Part shown: in pieces, positions 24,426 to 32,794 of the stretch
How positions within the stretch are numbered: the first letter of the stretch is position 1
Layout: every line of letters begins with the position of its first letter
Source: Bacteroidota bacterium
Lineage (GTDB): Bacteria > Bacteroidota > Bacteroidia > Bacteroidales > Prolixibacteraceae
DNA: 37,359 bases
Assembly (NCBI GenBank): GCA_029265715.1
Contig: JAJUGZ010000033.1
Coordinates: 1 to 37,359 of the forward strand
Reading direction: 5' to 3'
Made by a program: the position numbers and the translations under genes
Notes under the pieces: generated by a model
The model's database searches: none
Told to the model about the DNA's origin: nothing
What the model saw: the letters and a program-made list of their open reading frames with translations, nothing else

Positions 24426-26975
24426 TCATTCAATCCAGACAGATCCGAGTTCAATTTCGCAGGACTGACCTTTTTCGCCATCAACCGACAATTCGAAGCT
24501 TTCGATGGTTTCAGCCCGGAAAAGTTCTGCTGTAACCGGATAAAAATGAGACTCTGTAAAAACCGGATAAGCAACCGGGAGCAAGGCTGTTTCTGCTTGT
24601 TGCAGCGCCGAAAGCGGAATCCGTACTATATTGTTTTCAGGCTGCGGACATGATGCCCGATAGGTGTAACCACTCGAAGTTACAAACCCGGCCTTTAGCC
24701 CTTCGGGGGCCTTTTTGACCTGAAGACACAGGTATTTCGCTAATTTTAAGCGATCGTGCAGGCATGCTACTTCGTCTCCAATGTATGTTCTCAGATAAAA
24801 CCGCGGATGGTCATCATCCGACTGAAACACAATCCGAAGCGTATTTTTCTCCGTCGGGGCGTTTTCGACTAGCATTCGCCCAACCGAACTCCATTCGGGC
24901 AACGTGAACGATTCCAGCCCACTGTATTTGTCGGTTACCGAAAACAACACAATAGGCTTTTGCTTATCAAGAACCTGTGTAGCATAGAATTGATCGCCAG
25001 TATAATCCCAATCCAGCGGACTGCCTGACTCATTTGCGGGAAACGTTTGTTTTTGATCGCTACTGAAAACAACGATGTTATACTTGAAACTTATTTCTTT
25101 TATATTGTCAGCCGGTATAACCACCTGATAATTGTAACCGCCCGTCCGTTTCATTTTGTAATACGGATTTTGGGGACTCCAGAAAGAAACGTTGTCGGGA
25201 TAAACCAGAACAGAATCAGGAAATTGGAACCCGGCTACAATGGCCTTGATTTTCAATGCTTCTCCAGCAGAAATGATTTTCGCAGGCTCATGATAAACCG
25301 TTAGATTTTTGTCTGATACCCGAGGCGCCACAAATTCATTCAACCGAATGGTTCCCCAAACAGTTTCACCCTGCCATGTTTTGCCCGGAACAATGCCTTC
25401 TTTTTGCAGCAGGTAAACACCGGGCATCAACGAACGAATGATCCCGTTGCCAGTTCTTCCACGTGTCGGATTACCCAGATTAATTCCGGTAATACTAAAG
25501 CTTTTACCCAGGTCGGGCAGGCTCAGTGTCATATCCCAGGCCCGCCGGTAAATGCGCCCTACATCTTTGTTCAATGATGGTTTGGCAAACGGGTCGCTTG
25601 CCCGGACCACATCAGGCATCACTTCCAAACGCCATATTCCGTCTTCCAGCTTGTCAATAAAATACGCTCCGGTTCCTTCGTAGCCCACCACCGGCGAACT
25701 GCCCACGCCGGCCACCGATTTCAGGCGCAAGGCATCAACCGGAACGGTTTGCGTACTGTTGGAATAATAGAATTTATCCGGGGAATTCAATTCGCTCAGG
25801 TCCTGTTTATAACTAACCCTGAAGTTGCCAAAAACCGTATCGGCCGGATAAACGCCAAACGATTTGTTCCGGGGAAGGCTGAATGCCGCCTCGGCTGCTA
25901 TTTTCATGCTGATCGCCTTCCCGGGCGTGTAGGCCAGGTTCAGATAATGCGTTTGATATTCGGTATTGACCCGGGCTAGTTCCATCGGGTCGTAGGCAAA
26001 CTGGGTGATCCACTGAAAACCGGCGCTCCGGAACGAACGAACCATCGCCGGATACATATAGGAATACAACAAATCGGCCGGATCGAATTCATAAACCAGT
26101 CTGGCCTTCTGACTAAACCCTCTGATTTTCGAAAAGGGGATTGGATATTGATCGACCGAAAGCAAAAAGTTACCTTTGCGCATGTGACCGGCTACTAGTC
26201 CCGTTGGGTACCACTGGTAGGTTGTTCCCTGAATATTGGTCGAAAAATAGGCCTCTTCTTGCTGAAGATTATGGCTTACGTTGTAAAAAACCGGTTTGCG
26301 GTTGCCGGCCTGCTGCAGTACATCAAGCATGCTGTTAATGTAGGCGCGGGTTTCGGCCGGGCTCCCCGGATGACAAGGTTCGTTATTAATCTCAAAACCT
26401 ACGATGCCCGGCTCATCTTTATAAGCTTTCCCGGTATATGGGTTAACATGCCGGGCCAATGCAGCAAGATAGTTCCACTGAGCCGCAACGGCCTCCGGAC
26501 TAACGTGAACATTACATTTATCGTAATTGTATGAAAAACCACCGGTCGCCTGATTTCGCTCCGGGTACCCGTTCCCAAAATTGGTCTGAGCTGTGATGAC
26601 CGTGTAAATATTCCGTTCTCTCAGTTTGGAGATTAAATAATCCAGAAGGTCCAGATGGTCGTTTTCAACCAGATTGCCCCGGGCATCGGTTATTTCAACA
26701 TCCCAGATATGAATCCGGAAAGCATTAAAGCCCAACCGGGCAAAATGGTAAACATCTTCGTCGATGGCTTTTTTGCGGTCGATGCCCAGATAACCGGCAG
26801 CTCGGTAAGCGTGAGCAAAAGGCATGGTGTAGTTAACCCCGAAGAACGAAGCCTCCTGGTTAGTCCCGCTCCACCGCATCGTCCCGTTTTTGTCAACATA
26901 AACCGACGGCGATTTTTGAGCCAGGCTCCCAATAGCAAACAATACGCCAATAACCACTGAAAGAATTTTTTTCAT
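24426..26975 (-). CDS. Clan GH-A glycoside hydrolase, GH147-like (probable beta-galactosidase)
   Basis: This 849-residue secreted protein has signal peptide MKKILSVVIGVLFAIGSLAQ. The TIM-barrel part (about 30-360) begins WSGTNQEASFFGVNYTMPFA and includes FARLGFNAFRIHIWDVE. The probable acid/base is E199 in VGFEINNEPCHPG, and a candidate nucleophile is E296 in ARLVYEFDPADLL, spaced as in clan GH-A. The C-terminal half is beta-rich accessory domains. In pectic galactan PULs of gut Bacteroides a GH147 beta-galactosidase accompanies GH53 and GH2, and this protein's size and neighbours fit that. The family name rests on memory and context rather than a search; a GH5- or GH35-related enzyme is the main alternative. 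It is the first gene of the PUL operon and lies below the predicted HTCS operator. Confidence 0.65.
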   Translation of the reverse strand: MKKILSVVIGVLFAIGSLAQKSPSVYVDKNGTMRWSGTNQEASFFGVNYTMPFAHAYRAAGYLGIDRKKAIDEDVYHFARLGFNAFRIHIWDVEITDARGNLVENDHLDLLDYLISKLRERNIYTVITAQTNFGNGYPERNQATGGFSYNYDKCNVHVSPEAVAAQWNYLAALARHVNPYTGKAYKDEPGIVGFEINNEPCHPGSPAETRAYINSMLDVLQQAGNRKPVFYNVSHNLQQEEAYFSTNIQGTTYQWYPTGLVAGHMRKGNFLLSVDQYPIPFSKIRGFSQKARLVYEFDPADLLYSYMYPAMVRSFRSAGFQWITQFAYDPMELARVNTEYQTHYLNLAYTPGKAISMKIAAEAAFSLPRNKSFGVYPADTVFGNFRVSYKQDLSELNSPDKFYYSNSTQTVPVDALRLKSVAGVGSSPVVGYEGTGAYFIDKLEDGIWRLEVMPDVVRASDPFAKPSLNKDVGRIYRRAWDMTLSLPDLGKSFSITGINLGNPTRGRTGNGIIRSLMPGVYLLQKEGIVPGKTWQGETVWGTIRLNEFVAPRVSDKNLTVYHEPAKIISAGEALKIKAIVAGFQFPDSVLVYPDNVSFWSPQNPYYKMKRTGGYNYQVVIPADNIKEISFKYNIVVFSSDQKQTFPANESGSPLDWDYTGDQFYATQVLDKQKPIVLFSVTDKYSGLESFTLPEWSSVGRMLVENAPTEKNTLRIVFQSDDDHPRFYLRTYIGDEVACLHDRLKLAKYLCLQVKKAPEGLKAGFVTSSGYTYRASCPQPENNIVRIPLSALQQAETALLPVAYPVFTESHFYPVTAELFRAETIESFELSVDGEKGQSCEIELGSVWIE

Positions 26976-27001
26976 CCGTTTAGTGCTTAGTTTCCTGAAT
27001 G

Positions 27002-27068
27002 TAAAATTACGGGAGCCAGTAGGTCAGGAAAAGCAGAAATCGGACATAAAAAGATAAAAAACGGACAT
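27002..27068 (-). promoter_or_regulatory. Predicted HTCS operator and PUL promoter
   Basis: CGGACAT occurs at 27041-27047 and 27062-27068 on the plus strand, i.e. direct repeats 21 nt apart (two helical turns), each with AT-rich flanks. On the minus strand the proximal repeat ends about 30 nt upstream of TAATTTTA (27009-27002), a 7/8 match to TAnnTTTG. This puts the repeats immediately upstream of the -33 position of the operon starting at 26975. Paired direct repeats next to -33 are what an AraC-type HTCS dimer would be expected to bind. Confidence 0.55.
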
Positions 27069-27434
27069 TAGGAGAAAAAACACCATCAATAACAAGCTGA
27101 CGAACAGAAATATAAAACAGAAGACACTACAATTTGCATAAAAAAGGCTCAAAACTTGCCCTGAAAAAACACCGAAGAGAAGTATATCACTCAGTTTAAT
27201 CCAAACTGCTCAATCACGAGCACAACCTCTATTCAATACGATATTGCTACCCCAATCTTATATCTTGAGAATTTCTTGTTCGTGTTTCGCCGGTCAGCAA
27301 CCATTTTCTTTCAGCTTTCAAAAAAAAAATTCGGGCATTACCCCATTTGTTACCCCGCGTATTATACCGCCCTGCCTTTCTTTGTATGTGACAATTACGT
27401 AAATTAACTACAAACTAAATCCAATTAAATACAA
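27069..27434. other. Divergent intergenic region between the PUL and the oxidoreductase gene
   Basis: No gene is seen. The region is AT-rich and contains a direct repeat TTACCCC at 27338-27344 and 27350-27356 (12-nt period), about 80-95 nt upstream of the oxidoreductase start. It may be an operator for the rightward pair. I do not find an exact TAnnTTTG box on the plus strand. Confidence 0.4.
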
Positions 27435-28703
27435 ATGACCGAAATGAAAAACAACCGCCGCGATTTTCTGAAAAAGTCGTTGGTGGCTGCCGCCGGGATC
27501 ACCATTATCCCGAGGCATGTGTTGGGCGGCCACGGGTTCCTGGCCCCCAGCGATCAACTTACCAAAGCAATTATCGGGGTCGGTGGAATGGGCAAAGGGC
27601 ATATTCCATATGAAGACACCCGCGTACTGGCCGTCTGCGATGTAGACAAAAACCATTTAGCCGAAGCCCTGAAACTGGCAGGCCCCGACGCCAAAGGGTA
27701 TGCCGATTTCCGCGAAGTTCTGATCCGCCCCGACATTGATATTGTTCACATTGCACCCCCCCCGCACTGGCACGGAATTATGTCGGTCATGGCAGCCCAG
27801 GCCGGGAAAGACGTTTGGTGCGAAAAACCCATGACCCGAACCATTGGCGAAGGCAAACGCGTGGTGGAAGCGATCAACGCAACAGGGCGAATGTTCCGCC
27901 TGAATACATGGTTCCGGTTCAAAGATGTTTTCTACGGACTGGACACGCCTGTTAAACCGCTAAAGAAAGCCGTTGAAAGCGGGGTTCTGGGCTGGCCCCT
28001 GAAAGTGACCATCAGCGGCGTGACCGGGTTCAACTGGAAATTCTACTGGGTCGGGAAAACCAACCTCGCCCCGCAACCGGTCCCCGATACACTCGATTAC
28101 AACATGTGGCTGGGCCCGGCTCCCGAAAAGCCATACAACGAGCACCGCACCCACCAGACTTTCCGCGGATACTGGGACTACGACGGTGGCGGGCTGGGCG
28201 ATATGGGGCAACATTATATCGACCCGGTGCAGTACATCCTGGGCAAAGACGACACCAGCCCGGTAAAAGTAGAAGTTGACGCCCCGCAACAACATTACGA
28301 TGCCATCGGGACCTGGCGCCGCATCACCTTCACCTATTCCGACGGGTGCCAGATTATCCTGGATGGCGAAAACCGCGACCAGCATGCAGCATACATTGAA
28401 GGGCCCAATGGCAAGATATACAAAGGATTTAAATCAAACATCCCGCGACTGAAGGAACTGATCGACACATTGCCCGATCCGGAGCCACAAATCACGGTAT
28501 TCAGCGACTCGGTCCGCAGCCGGAAGAAATTCGCGCTGAACGAAACCAATGGCCACCGCTCGGCAACCATTGTCAACATGGGTGTTGTGGCGCTGCGCCT
28601 CGGCCGGACGCTCGAATTTGACCCGGTCAAACAGGAGTTCATCAACGACGACGAAGCCAACAAACTGATCAACCAGCCCATGCGCGGCGAATGGCAGATA
28701 TAG
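27435..28703 (+). CDS. Gfo/Idh/MocA-family oxidoreductase with Tat signal
   Basis: This is a 422-residue protein. A twin-arginine signal (NNRRDFLKKSLVAAAGITII) sends it, folded with its cofactor, to the periplasm. The Rossmann fold begins KAIIGVGGMGKGHI, and the family's catalytic lysine is K131 in the EKP motif (DVWCEKPMTRTIGEGKRVVE). The C-terminal domain carries GGGLGDMGQHYIDPVQYILG, with the conserved D and H. Tat-exported members are thought to oxidise sugars at C3 using a tightly held NAD(P). The next gene encodes two DUF1080 domains, the partner activity in 3-keto-glycoside breakdown, so a 3-dehydrogenase role is likely. The start may be 27435 or 27444 (MKNNRRDF); both keep the Tat motif. 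Confidence 0.88.
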   Translation: MTEMKNNRRDFLKKSLVAAAGITIIPRHVLGGHGFLAPSDQLTKAIIGVGGMGKGHIPYEDTRVLAVCDVDKNHLAEALKLAGPDAKGYADFREVLIRPDIDIVHIAPPPHWHGIMSVMAAQAGKDVWCEKPMTRTIGEGKRVVEAINATGRMFRLNTWFRFKDVFYGLDTPVKPLKKAVESGVLGWPLKVTISGVTGFNWKFYWVGKTNLAPQPVPDTLDYNMWLGPAPEKPYNEHRTHQTFRGYWDYDGGGLGDMGQHYIDPVQYILGKDDTSPVKVEVDAPQQHYDAIGTWRRITFTYSDGCQIILDGENRDQHAAYIEGPNGKIYKGFKSNIPRLKELIDTLPDPEPQITVFSDSVRSRKKFALNETNGHRSATIVNMGVVALRLGRTLEFDPVKQEFINDDEANKLINQPMRGEWQI

Positions 28704-28789
28704 CTTCAGTCCCGAAACTTCAGGCTGCCTGTTTTAAGAAAGGCCGCTGATTACAACGAATAAACTACATTAAACCAAATTTTTACCGA

Positions 28790-28924
28790 ATGAAATAGCC
28801 ATAAGAGCTACAGCTCATACCAACCGAAAATGTACAAATGGCTATTCCATCTCGTTGAAAAATCATTTTGAAAAACAGAAATAGATACGAAAATTGTAAG
28901 AAATAACATTGAAAATTTATACGG
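28790..28924 (+). repeat. Shared leader element, copy C (upstream of the HEAT-DUF1080 gene)
   Basis: The copy begins ATGAAATAGCCATAAGAGCT and has the inner hairpin GAGCTACAGCTC. It closes with ATGGCTATTCC, so AATAGCCAT and ATGGCTATT form the outer inverted repeat, then continues ATCTCGTTGAAAAA, CAGAAATAGATACGAAAATT and GAAAATTTATACGG to the ATG at 28925. Its loop matches copy A and its start-proximal part matches copy B. Confidence 0.8.
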
Positions 28925-31900
28925 ATGAAATATCTTAAACATATACTGACTGTTGCACTGACAGTGTTACTGATGGCCCCGACATTTAGCCAGGACCGCC
29001 GAACGCTGGAAACCAAGGTGGCCGATATACTGGCCCAGTTCCCGGCCCAAAACAACGAACATACCGACCGGCTCGTGAGCGAAATTGCCCAGCTTGGCCC
29101 CGATGGAATAGCCAGGTTCTGCAACCTGATTGTCACGCCCGGCACCGGCGATGATACGCAGGCCCGCTATGCACTGAACAGTTTGGCCCAGTTTGCCGGC
29201 GCCCCCGGACAGGAAAATATCCGGGGCATGGTTGAAAACGCATTGCTAACCGCACTCGCCAAAGCATCTGATAAAGAAGTAAAAGCTTTCTTTATCGGCC
29301 GATTGGCGTATTGCGGCCAATCGGCAACCATTTCTGCGCTCGAGACATACCTGAATTCGCCAGATTTGTTTTCCCCGGCAGTAGCCACACTCACCACCAT
29401 CGGGTCTGAGGAAGCTGCACAGGCCATTTTCAGGAACCTCCCGAAGCAACCAGGAGCAGCGCAAATTGAGTTTATCAAGGATTTAGGCGTCCTGAAATAT
29501 CGCCCAGCCGAACCATACCTGATTTCATTGGCCAGCACTGCCGAACCGGCAACTCTGAAACAAGTCTATGCGGCTTTGGGGCAGCTGGGCGAAAAAGCTT
29601 CGGAACCGGTCTTCAGGGCAGCTGTTCAAAAAGCCGGCTACGCCCCTGATGCAACCAATACCATAGTTTCATACCTGGATTATCTTAAAAACCTGGCTGA
29701 CAATGGAGAAAGAAGCCTGAGTAATTCACTCTGTAACGACATTCTGAAAAAATGTACACACCCCGCACAACTGCAATTCCGATCGTCGGCACTTGCAATT
29801 ATCCGTGCGAACCAAGGTACCGAGGCCATGCCGGTCTTACTGAAAGAATTCAAAAATCCGGATAAAACCTACCGGAATGCCGTTCTGCAAGTAGCCGGGA
29901 ATGGGCTCACCACTGATGAGGTAAATCAATGGATTGGCCTCCTGAAAAAGACATCGCCTGAAACACAAGGAGAATTACTGGCCTTCCTGGCCAACCGCCC
30001 CGAAGAAGCGGTACTCGAGAAAGCCATTTTGCCGAGCCTCTCCTCTCCCGATTTGTCAGTCCGCCAAGAAGCTATTGCGGCACTGGTTATGAACCAAAAA
30101 GCGAAGTCAGTTCCCGTCCTGCTCGAACAATTAAAAAAAACACAATCAGACGAAGAACTTGCAGCCCTCGAAAAAGCCCTGCTAACAGCCTGTTCAACAA
30201 AGGAATGCGACATCCTGGCCGGTCAGATCAACGAACAACCGAACAGCGGCAAGGTAGTCATCCTGCATGTGCTGGCAGCCCGGCGTGCCACCAGGCATTA
30301 CAAGCTGGCCAAACAGCTGATCGCCTCAACCGATCCCAACGTAAGCCAGGCCAATTTCTCGGCGCTTAAATCTCTGGCTGAACCCGAAGACATCGAAAGC
30401 CTGATCGCTCTGCTGAAAAAAACCGACCGCCCCGACGAAACTGAAGCTGTCCGGCAAGCCATCATTGCACTTTATACCAACGACAATGCCCCTTCTTCAA
30501 CAATTATCCTGAACGAGATAACTTCCGGGGGCCAAAAAGAAAAATTGATTCCGGTCCTGCCATTCCTCAACGACAAAAGCGCACAGAAAAGCGTTGTTTC
30601 GATACTGAAAACCGGCCAACCCGGAGAAAAAGAATCGGCATTCAGAGCGCTGACCAACTGGCCCAGCGTCGACGCCCTTCCGGCGTTATTCGACGTATTT
30701 ACCAATCAGGCACAACCAGCTTTCCGCAAAGATGCCCTTGCATCCTACCTGAAACTGGCGCTCAACAATCAAAATCCGGACGACCAGAAACTACTTTGGC
30801 TGGAAAAGATCATGCCTCAATGCACCTCAACCGAAGAGCAAAACCGGGTTATCGATGCAGCCGGATCGGTCAAAACATTCCTGTCGCTGGTGTTCGTTGC
30901 GCCCTATCTCGATCAGGATGCTTTAAGCGGCACAGCCGCTATGGCAGCCATGAAGATTGCCCTGCCCTCGCCAGGCGAGAAAAACGGGCTGACCGGGCAA
31001 ATTGTCCGTCAAACCCTGGAAAAAGTAAAAGCTAAAATCACCGGGCCCGACAGTCAGTATTTCAAAATCGACATTCAGGAATACTTAGACAAAATGCCCG
31101 ATGAACCCGGCTATGTTCCCATTTTCAACGGGAAAGACCTGAGTGGCTGGCAAGGATTGGTGAAAAACCCCATTGAACGGGCCAAAATGTCTCCGAAAGA
31201 ATTGGCCAAAGAACAGGAAAAGGCTAACCTGAAAATGCTTGAAAACTGGTCGGTTAAAGATGGCTGCATCGTGTTTAACGGCAACGGCGACAACCTGTGT
31301 ACCCGGAAAAACTACAAAGACTTTGATATGCTGGTCGACTGGCGGATCAGCAAGGAAGGCGACAGCGGTATTTATCTGCGCGGATCGCCTCAGGTACAGA
31401 TTTGGGATACATCGCGCGTTGACGTGGGTGCCCAGGTTGGCAGCGGCGGATTGTATAATAACCAGAAAAACCCCAGTAAACCACTGGTCTTGGCTGACAA
31501 TGCCATTGGCGACTGGAACACATTCCGTATCCGGATGGTCGACCAACGGGTAACCGTTTACCTGAACGGCGTGTTGGTTGTCGACAATGTCATCATGGAA
31601 AACTACTGGGACCGAAACATCCCGATCTTCAGTGAAGGCCCGATTGAACTGCAGGCCCATGGAACCGACCTGGCTTTTCGCAACATTTATGTGCGCGAAA
31701 TCAATCCGGACAACGCTGCGTTGAGCGACGCCGAAAAGGCCGAGGGGTTTGTCTCGCTGTTTAACGGGCGCGACCTGGATAACTGGGTTGGCAACAAAAC
31801 CGATTATGTCGTGGAAAATGGCGTACTGGCCATCCACCCGAAAGAAGGCAGCCATGGCAACCTATACACCGCCAAAGAATATTCGAACTTCATTTTCCGT

Positions 31901-32320
31901 TTCGAGTTTTTGCTGACTCCCGGCGCCAACAACGGACTGGGCATTCACGCACCGTTTGAAGGCGATGCCGCTTATGTGGGCAAAGAACTGCAGATACTCG
32001 ACAACACAGCGCCAATCTATGCCGACCTGCAACCCTACCAGTATCACGGATCGGTTTATGGCATCATCCCGGCCAAGCGCGAATTTCTGAAACCAGTCGG
32101 AGAATGGAACTACGAAGAGGTAATCGTTAAAGGCGACGACATTAAAATTACCCTGAACGGCGAAGTGATTGTGGATGGCAATGTGAAAGAAGCTACTAAA
32201 AACGGGACCCCCGACCACAAAGATCACCCCGGACTGGAACGCCACACCGGGCATATCGGTTTCCTCGGACACGGATCGGAGCTGAAATTCAGAAACATCC
32301 GGATTAAAGAGCTTGATTAA
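28925..32320 (+). CDS. HEAT-repeat protein with two C-terminal DUF1080 (3-keto-glycoside lyase/hydrolase) domains
   Basis: This is an 1131-residue secreted protein (signal MKYLKHILTVALTVLLMAPTFSQ). Residues about 30-700 are alpha-helical HEAT/PBS-lyase-like repeats (SVRQEAIAALVMNQKAKSVP and similar units). Two jelly-roll DUF1080 domains follow: about 729-930, beginning GYVPIFNGKDLSGW with SKEGDSGIYLRGSPQVQIW, and 941-1131, beginning GFVSLFNGRDLDNW with LLTPGANNGLGIHAP and GKELQILD. DUF1080 enzymes cleave glycosides after oxidation to the 3-keto form. With the Tat-exported oxidoreductase just upstream this makes an oxidation-plus-cleavage pair acting outside the cytoplasm. The HEAT array may be a binding scaffold. 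It is separated from the oxidoreductase by 221 bp holding the shared leader and is followed by a strong terminator. Confidence 0.88.
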   Translation: MKYLKHILTVALTVLLMAPTFSQDRRTLETKVADILAQFPAQNNEHTDRLVSEIAQLGPDGIARFCNLIVTPGTGDDTQARYALNSLAQFAGAPGQENIRGMVENALLTALAKASDKEVKAFFIGRLAYCGQSATISALETYLNSPDLFSPAVATLTTIGSEEAAQAIFRNLPKQPGAAQIEFIKDLGVLKYRPAEPYLISLASTAEPATLKQVYAALGQLGEKASEPVFRAAVQKAGYAPDATNTIVSYLDYLKNLADNGERSLSNSLCNDILKKCTHPAQLQFRSSALAIIRANQGTEAMPVLLKEFKNPDKTYRNAVLQVAGNGLTTDEVNQWIGLLKKTSPETQGELLAFLANRPEEAVLEKAILPSLSSPDLSVRQEAIAALVMNQKAKSVPVLLEQLKKTQSDEELAALEKALLTACSTKECDILAGQINEQPNSGKVVILHVLAARRATRHYKLAKQLIASTDPNVSQANFSALKSLAEPEDIESLIALLKKTDRPDETEAVRQAIIALYTNDNAPSSTIILNEITSGGQKEKLIPVLPFLNDKSAQKSVVSILKTGQPGEKESAFRALTNWPSVDALPALFDVFTNQAQPAFRKDALASYLKLALNNQNPDDQKLLWLEKIMPQCTSTEEQNRVIDAAGSVKTFLSLVFVAPYLDQDALSGTAAMAAMKIALPSPGEKNGLTGQIVRQTLEKVKAKITGPDSQYFKIDIQEYLDKMPDEPGYVPIFNGKDLSGWQGLVKNPIERAKMSPKELAKEQEKANLKMLENWSVKDGCIVFNGNGDNLCTRKNYKDFDMLVDWRISKEGDSGIYLRGSPQVQIWDTSRVDVGAQVGSGGLYNNQKNPSKPLVLADNAIGDWNTFRIRMVDQRVTVYLNGVLVVDNVIMENYWDRNIPIFSEGPIELQAHGTDLAFRNIYVREINPDNAALSDAEKAEGFVSLFNGRDLDNWVGNKTDYVVENGVLAIHPKEGSHGNLYTAKEYSNFIFRFEFLLTPGANNGLGIHAPFEGDAAYVGKELQILDNTAPIYADLQPYQYHGSVYGIIPAKREFLKPVGEWNYEEVIVKGDDIKITLNGEVIVDGNVKEATKNGTPDHKDHPGLERHTGHIGFLGHGSELKFRNIRIKELD

Positions 32321-32330
32321 CTATAGACCT

Positions 32331-32386
32331 AAATGTGCAAAAGGGGCTGATCATTTTTAGATAATCGCCCCTTTTGCATTTATACT
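32331..32386 (+). terminator. Strong terminator after the HEAT-DUF1080 gene
   Basis: TGCAAAAGGGGC (32336-32347) pairs with GCCCCTTTTGCA (32367-32378), extended by flanking AAA/TTT, with a 19-nt loop. The T-rich 3' side of the stem runs into TTTATACTTTTA. It begins 11 nt past the stop codon. Confidence 0.8.
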
Positions 32387-32395
32387 TTTACGGTT

Positions 32396-32793
32396 TTAAA
32401 CATGCCCAAACCGGCCTTCGAGAATTCCGGTTACAGAAAGATCTTCATCCAACAACGGCCAATGAATCCCTGTCCCTCCACCGATAATTTCCATCACAGA
32501 AACTTCTTTCTCTATAGCATTCCTAAGTTTTTCATAAATAAATATTGTTGTTAAAATATTGAAATTTAGGCGTGTACTTATGAAACTCCATGCCATGGAA
32601 ATTAGCTTCTCTAATAATATTAACATGGCCTTTGGTGCCACCACCATAAATTTTGTTACCGTGGCATGTTCGTTTCATTCAGGTAAACGGGGAACCGCAC
32701 CTCCCGATTATCAGAAAGCAACAGACAAATCATCCCGTTTTCATACCACACCTTCTGACAAGTAAACATCCGTTCAGTTACCATGTATTTCAT
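32396..32793 (-). pseudogene. DUF2442-family gene interrupted by about 130 bp
   Basis: From the ATG at 32793 the frame reads MKYMVTERMFTCQKVWYENG, MICLLLSDNREVRFPVYLNE and TNMPR, then stops at 32656. The family's missing C-terminal part reappears in another frame at 32527-32396: LRNAIEKEVSVMEIIGGGTG then IHWPLLDEDLSVTGILEG. Joining ...NMPR to LRNA... would restore a normal DUF2442 protein, so about 130 bp (32528-32658) has been inserted. DUF2442 genes usually sit beside DUF4160 genes as a suspected toxin-antitoxin-like pair, as here. The gene is almost certainly dead. Confidence 0.75.
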
Positions 32794-32794
32794 A

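Noticed and set aside
28925-31080. HEAT array as a possible repeat or CRISPR-like structure
   Set aside because: The repetition is at the protein level only; there are no regularly spaced identical DNA repeats.
31085-31855. 256-residue minus-strand open frame
   Set aside because: It is antisense to the DUF1080 domains, which are well conserved in the plus frame.
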